A program made the translations under genes and the position numbers. The notes under the pieces are model-generated. The model saw only the letters and a program-made list of their open reading frames with translations. It did no database searches and was not told the origin of the DNA. A stretch of DNA of 11,346 nucleotides, from positions 1,505 through 12,850 of the forward strand of contig DNPQ01000279.1 of assembly GCA_003501335.1 (NCBI GenBank). The letters are read 5' to 3'. Positions 1 through 6,350 of this stretch are shown in pieces (the stretch's first letter is position 1; each line of letters opens with the position of its first letter). This stretch comes from Bacillota bacterium (GTDB lineage Bacteria; Bacillota; UBA4882; UBA8346).

Positions 1-190
1 GATGAACGGATCAATCTTCCCAGTCGTCCGGAGAATCGATCCGGGCCTTGGGAGAATCTTCCCGATGCACGGATCAATCTTCCCGGTCGTTCGGAGAATC
101 GATCCGGGCCTTGGGAGAATCTTCCCGATGCACGGATCAATCTTCCCAATCGTCGGGAGAATCTGCCGGGCCGCTGGGTAAATTATCTCG
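1..190. repeat. 63-bp tandem repeat array, about three units
   Basis: Three consecutive units begin with GATGMACGGATCAATCTTCCC at 1, 64 and 127. Units 1 and 2 are each exactly 63 bp and differ at only three positions (unit positions 5, 22 and 28). Unit 3 starts the same way but decays after about 35 bases. Each unit contains inverted repeats: CGGATC (7-12) faces GATCCG (38-43), CCGGA (28-32) faces TCCGG (40-44), and GGGAG/TTCCC closes a small hairpin near the unit end. The array is visibly GC-richer than the rest of the window and continues off the left edge. Because 63 is a multiple of three, frame 1 stays open to a stop at 268-270 and frame 2 to a stop at 179-181. The substitutions do not consistently favour either frame, so a structured non-coding repeat is the better reading. 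The left end of the array is unknown. Confidence 0.85.
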
Positions 191-282
191 GAGGTTTGGG
201 ATACAATAGAGTCATTGTTTTGATTTGGTCATGTCAAGAGTGGTGTGATTTGGACCGGCCGTTGTGTTGACGTACGCAACTC

Positions 283-300
283 TTGCGTATGCATACGCAA
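283..300. promoter_or_regulatory. Perfect 18-bp palindrome, possible operator
   Basis: TTGCGTATGCATACGCAA is a perfect dyad with no spacer. The half-site heptamer TACGCAA occurs again in direct orientation at 273-279, so three half-sites lie within 28 bp. The site falls in the gene-free stretch between the repeat array and the operon terminator. This density suggests a binding site for a dimeric regulator, perhaps of a gene beyond the left edge. A loose plus-strand -35-like TTGACG (267-272) precedes it, but no good -10 follows. The palindrome is certain; the function is inferred. Confidence 0.5.
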
Positions 301-349
301 CCATTCAGTAAGCTGCTTTTTTAACCCTATCCATGAGGAGGACAGGCGT

Positions 350-386
350 TAAAAAAAAGGCTGTCCTAGTATTTTTAGGACAACCT
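350..386 (-). terminator. Rho-independent terminator of the operon
   Basis: Read on the minus strand, AGGTTGTCCTA (386-376), a 7-nt loop and TAGGACAGCCT (368-358) form an 11-bp stem with one G-U pair. It is followed at once by a run of eight T (358-351). It lies 20 nt past the stop codon of the TrpA-like gene, the last gene of the operon. Stem and T-tract have the classic intrinsic terminator layout for leftward transcription. On the plus strand no T-tract follows the stem, so it is one-directional. Confidence 0.92.
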
Positions 387-405
387 CCCAGTGAGTTCAA
401 GTTCC

Positions 406-1128
406 TTACTGATTACAAGCCTTTTTCAATTGCCCGATGGTCTCTTTCATTTTCGGAATATCGCTTTGCAGTTTTAAGATCGTACTGCCTACAAAAACAG
501 CATCGGCTCCGGAATTCTTAGCCATTTGAATATCATCAGTAGTGTAGATACCGACTCCGGCGTAAATTTCCCCCCGGATACCCCTTCTTTTCAATTCCCC
601 GATACAATCTTTCAAGGTTGGAAACTGGGGATTGATAGGATGACTGGTCGGCTTGGCCTGCATATAAACAAATCCGTTGGCAGAAAGAGCGGCTTTGATT
701 TCTTCTTCCGGCATGTGAAATTGAACATAACAAGAAATCCGGATTCCGTTTTCCACAATTTTATCTTTCATAGCCCTATTATTGCCGCCTACATAAATAA
801 TATCGCGGATTTGATTTTGCATACAAAATTGCATAAAGCGTTCCACCCCGATATCGTTGATCGTTTCCTCATAAATCACGATTAAAAATTGAATATCCGG
901 ATGGTTGCCTTTCATTTGAGCGATACCATCCATATACTTGCTATAGTCATTGCAGTTTTGAAGCGCCGCCTTCATCCGGCCGGCAATATATTCTCCCTCT
1001 AAAAACGGATGGGCCGATGGAAAGTCCACTTCAATGATATCGCAGCCAGCCTCTGTATAATCATCCGCCATATGAATACAAGATTCAATCGTTGGATACC
1101 CATTCGATAAGTAGCATATTAATTTCAT
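406..1128 (-). CDS. TrpA-like TIM-barrel protein (orphan tryptophan synthase alpha homologue)
   Basis: The 240-residue protein follows the order of a tryptophan synthase alpha chain: an N-terminal strand with YLSNGYPT (6-13), the segment AGCDIIEVDFPSAHPFLEGE (27-46) that corresponds to the active-site stretch, a GVERF helix (94-98), FVYMQAK (153-159), and the C-terminal phosphate-binding loops AGVGI (190-194) and FVGS (212-215). E33 matches the catalytic glutamate of TrpA. The catalytic aspartate of the usual ADGP motif appears to be replaced by E44 (LEGE), and the GVTG loop is absent (AKPTSHP instead). No trpB or other trp gene is present and the gene ends a nucleoside-uptake operon, so genuine tryptophan synthesis is unlikely. 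The kept phosphate loops point to a phosphorylated substrate and the fold suits aldolase or lyase chemistry, but that is inference. It lies 56 nt after the dehydrogenase. Its ribosome site is modest (AAAGG at 1141-1145, about 12 nt upstream), so it may be translated less than its neighbours. Confidence 0.85.
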   Translation of the reverse strand: MKLICYLSNGYPTIESCIHMADDYTEAGCDIIEVDFPSAHPFLEGEYIAGRMKAALQNCNDYSKYMDGIAQMKGNHPDIQFLIVIYEETINDIGVERFMQFCMQNQIRDIIYVGGNNRAMKDKIVENGIRISCYVQFHMPEEEIKAALSANGFVYMQAKPTSHPINPQFPTLKDCIGELKRRGIRGEIYAGVGIYTTDDIQMAKNSGADAVFVGSTILKLQSDIPKMKETIGQLKKACNQ

Positions 1129-1158
1129 AGGTGTATTTAACCTTTCTCATGATGTCAA

Positions 1159-1186
1159 AAAACATAAAATAAAATGGTTATGTTTT
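1159..1186 (-). other. A/T-rich hairpin between dehydrogenase and TrpA-like gene
   Basis: TTATGTTTT (1178-1186) and AAAACATAA (1159-1167) form a perfect 9-bp inverted repeat around a 10-nt spacer, overlapping the dehydrogenase stop codon. On the minus strand the distal arm runs into six T (1162-1157). The stem is almost all A-T and therefore weak. At most it could act as a leaky attenuator or pause site before the last gene. Confidence 0.35.
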
Positions 1187-2333
1187 ATTCCCCGCAATAG
1201 GCCTTCATGAACAGCGTTTTCAATTCATCTTTACTGGGTATGATGGGGTTGGTTTTAGTACAACCATCTTTAAGAGCCGTTTCTGCCATTGTATCAAGCT
1301 TGATGATATACTCCTCCTGATTTTTGATGATCGCTTTGAAAGCGCTGGGAATTTCCAAGGTATGGTTCAGTTTTTGAACAACGGCGACCAAATCATCACT
1401 GCCTATCTCTTTGGCAAATGCGCCATAAACTTTACGGGCCGATTCATCAACCTGGTTGAAAGCGATGATATAAGGCAATAACACTGCATCGGCCAGTCCA
1501 TGGGAGATTCCGAAAAAGCTGCCAATCGTGTGTGCCATGGAGTGAACGATCCCCAGTGAAACATTGGTGAATGCAAGCCCTGCGGTCATCGAAGCATTCA
1601 GCATAATTTCCCGGTACTCCAGATTCGACCCATCCCGATGGGCTTCAGGCAAAAAATGAATAATATCCTTGGCTGCGGCGACTGCCAAAATATGGCTGAG
1701 ATAGTTAGCCCGCTTCGAAACAAGGGCCTCCAAAGCATGGGTAAGGGCGTCCATTCCGGTTTCGGCCGTGATCAACGGAGGCATCGAGGCCGTTACCCGC
1801 GGATCACAAATCGCAACATCCGGCATCATTTCCATATTACCGATACCGAATTTCATATGGGTGCCGTCTTCGGTGATCACCACGGAGCGGCTTACTTCAC
1901 TGGCCGTACCGCTGGTCGAAGGGATACAGACCATAATGGCTTTCTGCCTAAGCTTTGGTATTCCGTTGGGCGGTAAAATATCGGATAATTTGGTTAGTTC
2001 CGGATGCTCATAATAGACCCACATTGCTTTGGCGGCATCCATCGCGGAGCCGCCGCCGAGCGCTACGATAATATCCGGGCCGAAAGCCTTCATCGCCTCT
2101 GCGCCGCGGTATACTGTGCTGAATAAAGGGTCCGGCTCGACTCCGGAAAAGACTTCACTCCTAATTCCGGTCTCGGCCAGCAAATCAACGATTCTCTGAA
2201 GGATGCCGCTCTTTTTCATACTTGAACCGCCGGTGACAATGAAAGCTTTGGTCCCCGGGAGGGTTTTCAAATGCTCCAGACAATCTTTACCAAACATTAA
2301 TTGGCTACCGGCCAGTTTCATCGGTCTCATCAT
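1185..2333 (-). CDS. Iron-containing alcohol dehydrogenase (group III)
   Basis: This is an NAD(P)-dependent Fe-ADH of the FucO/AdhE-C-terminal type, expected to interconvert an aldehyde and an alcohol in the cytoplasm. Numbering from the ATG at 2333, the nucleotide-binding motif GGGSAMD lies at 93-99 and the PSTSGTASEV motif at 138-147. The metal ligands are D195, H199, H264 and H278, with the family spacing; the last two lie in GIVHSMAHTIG and GISHGLADAVLLP. Length (382 residues) is normal and it looks intact. The frame is also open from a GTG at 2342 and a TTG at 2339. The GTG overlaps the BtpA stop by one base (TAGTG) but sits only about 2 nt from the AAGGA ribosome site, whereas the ATG is 11 nt away, so the ATG is preferred with moderate confidence. 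In this operon the likely role is disposal of an aldehyde released from the sugar moiety, which is inference. Confidence 0.93.
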   Translation of the reverse strand: MMRPMKLAGSQLMFGKDCLEHLKTLPGTKAFIVTGGSSMKKSGILQRIVDLLAETGIRSEVFSGVEPDPLFSTVYRGAEAMKAFGPDIIVALGGGSAMDAAKAMWVYYEHPELTKLSDILPPNGIPKLRQKAIMVCIPSTSGTASEVSRSVVITEDGTHMKFGIGNMEMMPDVAICDPRVTASMPPLITAETGMDALTHALEALVSKRANYLSHILAVAAAKDIIHFLPEAHRDGSNLEYREIMLNASMTAGLAFTNVSLGIVHSMAHTIGSFFGISHGLADAVLLPYIIAFNQVDESARKVYGAFAKEIGSDDLVAVVQKLNHTLEIPSAFKAIIKNQEEYIIKLDTMAETALKDGCTKTNPIIPSKDELKTLFMKAYCGE

Positions 2334-2341
2334 TTTCAACA

Positions 2342-3136
2342 CTATCCTTTTAATGTACTGATTAATTCGCTTGCTAAATTTAAGGACACGGGATTTTCAA
2401 TTTTTCCGCCTTCCTTAAGGCTAGACCCGATAATAGCGCCATCAGCGATTGAGAGTTGTTCTTTGATATTGGTGGTCTTCACTCCGCTGCCTGCAATCAA
2501 AGGCAACGTAGTGACCTTGCGGACGCGCTGGATAATTTCAATCGGGGTTTCCACACCAAAATGGGTACCGGTTACGATAATCGCATCAGCACCGCAGGAT
2601 TGGGCGGTTTTTGCCGAATCTTCAATGGTAATATGAGGAAGTACCATGTGCGTATGTTTCACCTGGATATCGGCCAGTATTTTAATATTTTCCGCCTGCA
2701 AATTCTTTCTGAAAATCATAACCTCTCTGGCGCATGGATTGATAATACCGCCAAAAAATTCAACCGTATCCACAAAGACGGGCGCCCGGACAAAGGCCCC
2801 ATCAATGGCCTTGGCAATCGAAAGCGACGTTTTATAGTCATTCATGGCCGCATCAATACCAATGGGGATCTTAACCTCCCGGGCGACGTAGGCGCTGACC
2901 ACGGCCAGTGCGCAGGCTTGCTCCGGTTCCAGAAGAACGCCGAAAGGATTGTCCCCCATATTTTCAACCATAATAGCATCCATGCCGGACTTTTCAAGGG
3001 TAATGGCATCCTTCACGGCCTGATCGATCACCTTTTTCATATCTCCGCAAAATCCGGGCATTCCCGGTAGCGATAAACAATGCACCATACCGATGACGAA
3101 TTGTTTGCCCCTGCCTAAAAAATCGGTGTTACTCAT
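2342..3136 (-). CDS. BtpA/SgcQ family TIM-barrel protein
   Basis: The 264-residue protein carries the family landmarks in order: IGMVHCLSLPG (15-25), MVENMGDNPF (56-65), FVRAPVFVD (115-123), LADIQVKHTHM (154-164), VTGTHFG (188-194), PLIAGSGV (212-219) and DGAIIGSSLK (232-241). The last two match phosphate-binding loops of (beta/alpha)8 barrels. The family includes cyanobacterial BtpA, tied to photosystem I accumulation, and SgcQ of the enterobacterial sgc operon; I know of no established reaction. This host shows no sign of photosynthesis, so a metabolic role on a sugar phosphate is more likely. The start ATG overlaps the phosphorylase stop by 4 nt (ATGA), and an AGAGG ribosome site lies about 10 nt upstream, so the two genes are probably translationally coupled. 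The family assignment is firm; the function is unknown. Confidence 0.9.
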   Translation of the reverse strand: MSNTDFLGRGKQFVIGMVHCLSLPGMPGFCGDMKKVIDQAVKDAITLEKSGMDAIMVENMGDNPFGVLLEPEQACALAVVSAYVAREVKIPIGIDAAMNDYKTSLSIAKAIDGAFVRAPVFVDTVEFFGGIINPCAREVMIFRKNLQAENIKILADIQVKHTHMVLPHITIEDSAKTAQSCGADAIIVTGTHFGVETPIEIIQRVRKVTTLPLIAGSGVKTTNIKEQLSIADGAIIGSSLKEGGKIENPVSLNLASELISTLKG

Positions 3137-3891
3137 TTTGGATCAACCTCTTTATGATAAATTTTTAACCCGTCCAGTACAATTTGGCACAAATCTTGCT
3201 CAGCCCGTTTCCTATCCTCACCCGCCAAAGTCTTTTTAAGGTTCTCCAATACTGTGGTGATGGTAACAATGCAACTCCGAATGCCCATTAAATTGGATAA
3301 AACCAACATACAACTGGATTCCATATCGACAGCCAGGATGTTATACTTTTTGAGCCGCACAAAAGTCGCATCGATATCGGTCTGCATTTTTTGGCTCAGT
3401 TTCGACTCCCGCATCCGGCTATAAAAACCATCCATCGAAGCGGTAATCCCATTCACATAACGTCTGCCATTCTTTAATACACTTTGGTTCATGCAGTTTA
3501 AGAGTTCAATATCGGCGACAGCCGGATACGATAAGGGAACATAGGTTGCGCTGGTCGCTTCCTCCCGCATTACCCCGGTGGGAATGATCAGTTTCCCCAG
3601 TAAGTCATCTTGCAGGCCCATGGTCGTACCCATACGGATGGCAACTTCCATGCCGCATTGATACATTTCTTCCATGGCGATGGCCGCCGACGGCGCGCCG
3701 ATGCCTGTGGAGGAAACAGTGATTGGCAATCCCTGATAAGTGCCGGTGTAGGTATTAAATTCACGGTTAAATGCAATATGTTGCGGTTCATCCAGCAATT
3801 TAGCCAATGTTTCGACCCGCCAGGGATCTCCCGAAAATATCACATATTTGGCGATCTTCTGTTCTTCGCCCCGTAAATAAAGTGTCTCCAT
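3133..3891 (-). CDS. Nucleoside phosphorylase, uridine phosphorylase-like (PNP/UDP family)
   Basis: A cytoplasmic enzyme expected to split a nucleoside with phosphate into free base and ribose-1-phosphate (or deoxyribose-1-phosphate). It aligns along its 252 residues with E. coli Udp: GDPWRVE (21-27) and R43 of FNREF for phosphate, STGIGAPS (61-68), the phosphate-binding RMGTT (86-90), YPAVAD (122-127), ITASMDGFYS (149-158) and VDMESS (188-193), where M190-E191 should hold the ribose. The two residues that read uracil in Udp (Gln and Arg in FYPGQER) are not kept at the matching place (FYSRMRE, 156-162). The first acid of the usual E-M-E motif is D189. The base may therefore not be uracil, and the substrate is left open. 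It starts 1 nt after the kinase stop, with AAGGA 7 nt upstream. Confidence 0.9.
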   Translation of the reverse strand: METLYLRGEEQKIAKYVIFSGDPWRVETLAKLLDEPQHIAFNREFNTYTGTYQGLPITVSSTGIGAPSAAIAMEEMYQCGMEVAIRMGTTMGLQDDLLGKLIIPTGVMREEATSATYVPLSYPAVADIELLNCMNQSVLKNGRRYVNGITASMDGFYSRMRESKLSQKMQTDIDATFVRLKKYNILAVDMESSCMLVLSNLMGIRSCIVTITTVLENLKKTLAGEDRKRAEQDLCQIVLDGLKIYHKEVDPK

Positions 3892-3892
3892 C

Positions 3893-4849
3893 TTATTTTC
3901 CTTCCTGCGTGTCGAAATCTTGATAGCGTTTCAAAAATTGCTCACGGGTCGGCGCATTGGTGGTACAGCCAACCTTCTCAATGATAAAAGAAGAGAGCAC
4001 ACTGCCCATTTTGCAACATTCTGCGATAGGCTTTTCATTTAAATAGCCATAGAGAAATCCGGCCATATAAGCGTCGCCCGATCCGCTTGTATCCACTACT
4101 TTACTGTACGGAGCGGCGGGAATAGCATTAGATATCAAACCTTGCGGAGATTTTTGAAAATACACACTGCCCATTTTTCCAAGGGTCGTGACAACGATCT
4201 CGGCGCTTCCTTTTTCAAAAAGCTCGGTAATGGCCGCAAAATTAAAAATATCCTCGATTTCTTGGCGCTCTTCCTGATTGGTAAATATGATTTTGCTGGA
4301 AAACAGGATTTTCCGGAACAATTCTTTTGGAAAGGCTTCAAAATCGCACTTCATGCCGAAAACCAACGGGACTTGGTGCTTCATACATTTCTGATAAAAC
4401 TCAACATTATCATCATAAGAACCCACCGTCAGTACGGCGATCCGAGCTTCCTTAAAAAATTCATCTTTCATTTCACCGGCATATTTACGGTCCATGGCTC
4501 CCGGATAGAAAATGGCAATATGATTATTATTTTGATCCGCAAGTAAGTAACAGTTGGAAGTCATTTCATCCGGAACCAAACTAGTCGCATTCAAACAAAC
4601 TCCGGCGTTTTCCAAATACTCATAAAATCCGGTTTCCTGATAATCCACTGCTCCCAAACGGATGATGGGAAGGACCGTCAGACCCAGTTTAGCGTCAAGA
4701 TAAGCGATATTGGTGGGACAGCCTCCATAATAAATCTTGGAATTGTCGCTATTCTCGACTATCGAAGTATATCCATAGCGCACCGGAGTCTTCGTTTTTA
4801 TAATGCGATCAATACTTACATACCCGCTGGTGATCATGTCATATTTCAT
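3893..4849 (-). CDS. PfkB-family carbohydrate/nucleoside kinase
   Basis: A ribokinase-fold kinase that transfers phosphate to a hydroxymethyl group of a sugar or nucleoside. The N-terminal signature is YYGGCPTNIAYLDAKLG (40-56) and the C-terminal signature is DTSGSGDAYMAGF (253-265), with D259 as the expected catalytic base. TLGKMGSVYF (222-231) and the CTTNAPTREQF tail (295-305) form the nucleotide site seen in nucleoside kinases and related PfkB members. Length (318 residues) is usual. The ATG abuts the hydrolase stop (TAAATG), and AAGGGG lies 11 nt upstream inside the hydrolase gene. Beside a nucleoside phosphorylase and a nucleoside importer, plausible substrates are an intact nucleoside, free ribose or deoxyribose, or ribose-1-phosphate; a PfkB member is known to do the last in archaeal nucleoside degradation. 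The sequence alone does not decide between them. Confidence 0.92.
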   Translation of the reverse strand: MKYDMITSGYVSIDRIIKTKTPVRYGYTSIVENSDNSKIYYGGCPTNIAYLDAKLGLTVLPIIRLGAVDYQETGFYEYLENAGVCLNATSLVPDEMTSNCYLLADQNNNHIAIFYPGAMDRKYAGEMKDEFFKEARIAVLTVGSYDDNVEFYQKCMKHQVPLVFGMKCDFEAFPKELFRKILFSSKIIFTNQEERQEIEDIFNFAAITELFEKGSAEIVVTTLGKMGSVYFQKSPQGLISNAIPAAPYSKVVDTSGSGDAYMAGFLYGYLNEKPIAECCKMGSVLSSFIIEKVGCTTNAPTREQFLKRYQDFDTQEGK

Positions 4850-5419
4850 TTACGATAATTCCCCTTTGTGTAAAAGGTCGAAAAGTTCTTCCGAAGTCAT
4901 CACCCGTCCGAAATACTTCCGGATATCCGTTAAATGAACCCGATTGACCGTTTCATCATTGGTTGCGACACAATCTGCAATCACAATAGGCAAATAATCA
5001 AGGTTATAGGCATCCGTTACAGTTGCCCGGATACAGCAATTGGTTTTGGTTCCGACGATGATCACGTTTTCAATCTTATTTTCGCGGAGCACCATATCCA
5101 GATCGGTCCCGAAGAATCCGCTATAACGGCGCTTTTGAATCACATAATCTTTCACCGGATCAACTTCAAGCAATGGATCGATTTCGTCGCCCTCCGTGCC
5201 TTCCAGGCAACAGGGCCTCATATTTTGTAGGTTCTTATCAAATTTCTCTTTACGGTAGAAGTGTTTAAGAAAAACGACCAACAGGCCATGCTTCCTGCAT
5301 TCTTCCAACACCCGCTTGATCCGGGGCAGCACTTCCCGGTTTTGCGGGTAATATACCAGGCCCTGCGGATCGGTAAAGTCCTTTAGCATGTCTACAATAA
5401 TGAGCGCTGATTTACTCAA
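4850..5419 (-). CDS. Cysteine hydrolase, isochorismatase/nicotinamidase-like family
   Basis: The 189-residue protein has the whole Asp-Lys-Cys triad of the family: D10 in ALIIVDMLKDF, K96 in VIQKRRYSGFFGTDL, and C129 in VGTKTNCCIRATVTDAY, the usual T-N-x-C position before the cis-peptide. The CCLEGTEGDEI segment (70-80) matches the family's CxxGTxGxE stretch. Members cleave amides or carbamoyl groups (nicotinamidase, N-carbamoylsarcosine amidase, ureidoacrylate hydrolase RutB) or vinyl ethers. Here it might deamidate or open a base-derived compound, or recycle nicotinamide from a nicotinamide nucleoside; neither is shown. The start is TTG at 5419: no ATG lies upstream of D10, and AAGGGG (5428-5433) sits 8 nt before it. 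It overlaps the upstream permease gene by 8 nt. Confidence 0.9.
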   Translation of the reverse strand: MSKSALIIVDMLKDFTDPQGLVYYPQNREVLPRIKRVLEECRKHGLLVVFLKHFYRKEKFDKNLQNMRPCCLEGTEGDEIDPLLEVDPVKDYVIQKRRYSGFFGTDLDMVLRENKIENVIIVGTKTNCCIRATVTDAYNLDYLPIVIADCVATNDETVNRVHLTDIRKYFGRVMTSEELFDLLHKGELS

Positions 5420-6329
5420 GTTTAAATCCCCTTACAGTATTATTGCGATTTTGAAGAACCGAAACCATTAAGAGCGCCACCACGATGGTAAGATAAGGTA
5501 CGATTTCAAACAATTGCGATACCGGACCGGCAAACAAAGCCAAATTAATCGCCAGGGATTTTGCCAGACCAAAAAGTAAAGCGTACAAAGCACACCGCAA
5601 AGGTTCCCCTCTGCCGCAATAAATTGCGGCAATCGCGATAAATCCCCGGCCGGCCGTCATATTATTGGTGAAGAGGGCCATTCTTTCAACCGAAAGTTCC
5701 ATACCCGCCAGAGCGCAAAGAGCGGCGCCGATTAACACGGCTGCATATTTAATGGCCTCCACATGAATACCAACGGATTTGGCCGCTTCTTCATTTTCTC
5801 CGACCACTCTTACATAAACTCCAAAGCGGGTGTTATATAACACGATACTGGTAACAAGGATCAAAACGAAACCCGTATAGGTAATGGCCGTATGACCGCT
5901 TATAATGTTTCCGACAAAAGGTATGTCCGCAATCAACGGAATACGGATTTTTAAACCGGCTACATTCACAACCGAACTGACATTAATATTGGCTAACTGC
6001 ATGAATTTCAGGACAAAGGCGCTTAACGCCGCCACAAACAAGTTAATTCCAAAACCGGTGATAATAAAATTACTTTTCAAGGTAACGCTGAAATAAGAAA
6101 AAATCAGTCCCAAAAGAAGCGTCAGCAGAACACTGACCAGGAGAGCCAGCCATAAACTTCCCGTCAACATCACGGTTAAGGCGCTTGCGAAAGCGCCCAT
6201 CAGCATCATACCTTCGAGCCCGATATTGAGTACACCCGCTTTATGGGCGAACAATCCACCCAATACGGCCAATATCAAAGGTGTACTATGATAAAACATA
6301 TCATATAATATATTCTGAATGAGGTTCAT
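5412..6329 (-). CDS. Nucleoside ABC transporter permease (NupQ/YufQ-like, BPD_transp_2)
   Basis: A polytopic inner-membrane subunit of the RbsC/LivH-type permease family, of the shorter kind that forms the second half of nucleoside importers. Hydrophobic segments run through nearly the whole protein, starting with PLILAVLGGLFAHKAGVLNIG, whose GVLNIGLEGMMLMGAFAS run is the signature of this permease pair. Two conserved cytoplasmic-loop features follow later: VRVVGENEEAAKSVGI and MTAGRGFIAIAAIYCGRGEP. The length of 305 residues is normal. A second in-frame ATG at 6335 is only 2 nt from the AAGGA ribosome site (6338-6342), while the ATG used here is 8 nt away, so 6329 is preferred. It follows permease 1 by about 21 nt and should pair with it. 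Confidence 0.93.
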   Translation of the reverse strand: MNLIQNILYDMFYHSTPLILAVLGGLFAHKAGVLNIGLEGMMLMGAFASALTVMLTGSLWLALLVSVLLTLLLGLIFSYFSVTLKSNFIITGFGINLFVAALSAFVLKFMQLANINVSSVVNVAGLKIRIPLIADIPFVGNIISGHTAITYTGFVLILVTSIVLYNTRFGVYVRVVGENEEAAKSVGIHVEAIKYAAVLIGAALCALAGMELSVERMALFTNNMTAGRGFIAIAAIYCGRGEPLRCALYALLFGLAKSLAINLALFAGPVSQLFEIVPYLTIVVALLMVSVLQNRNNTVRGFKLE

Positions 6330-6350
6330 ATCCATCTTCCTTCCATACTA

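Noticed and set aside
1..190. CRISPR array
   Set aside because: The repeats are directly contiguous 63-bp units without unique spacers, and there are no cas genes.
1..270. Open frame 1 (1-270) and an ATG-led frame 2 (2-181) through the repeats, as a repeat protein
   Set aside because: The repeat length being a multiple of three keeps several frames open at once on both strands. Unit differences are all non-synonymous in frame 1, and unit 3 is not conserved in frame 2. The upstream sequence is missing, so no CDS is called.
267..295. Possible plus-strand promoter TTGACG, 17 nt, TGCATA over the palindrome
   Set aside because: The -10 matches only two of six positions, and no plus-strand gene follows: the terminator and the minus-strand TrpA-like gene lie there.
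317..356. Inverted repeat TTTTTTAAC (317-325) / GTTAAAAAA (348-356)
   Set aside because: It is made almost only of A/T runs and its right arm is mostly the T-tract of the operon terminator; it is not convincing as a separate element.
406..1128. Calling the gene trpA
   Set aside because: No trpB or other trp gene is nearby, the catalytic Asp region differs and the context is nucleoside metabolism, so the symbol would mislead.
1130..1158. Possible minus-strand promoter before the TrpA-like gene (TTGACA at 1153-1158)
   Set aside because: At 17-nt spacing the -10 is TACACC, a poor match, and it would leave almost no leader before the ATG at 1128.
1337..1350. cre-like sequence TGAAAGCGCTGGGA resembling a CcpA site
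   Set aside because: Only the left part fits the consensus, and it lies deep inside the dehydrogenase gene; a chance match is likelier.
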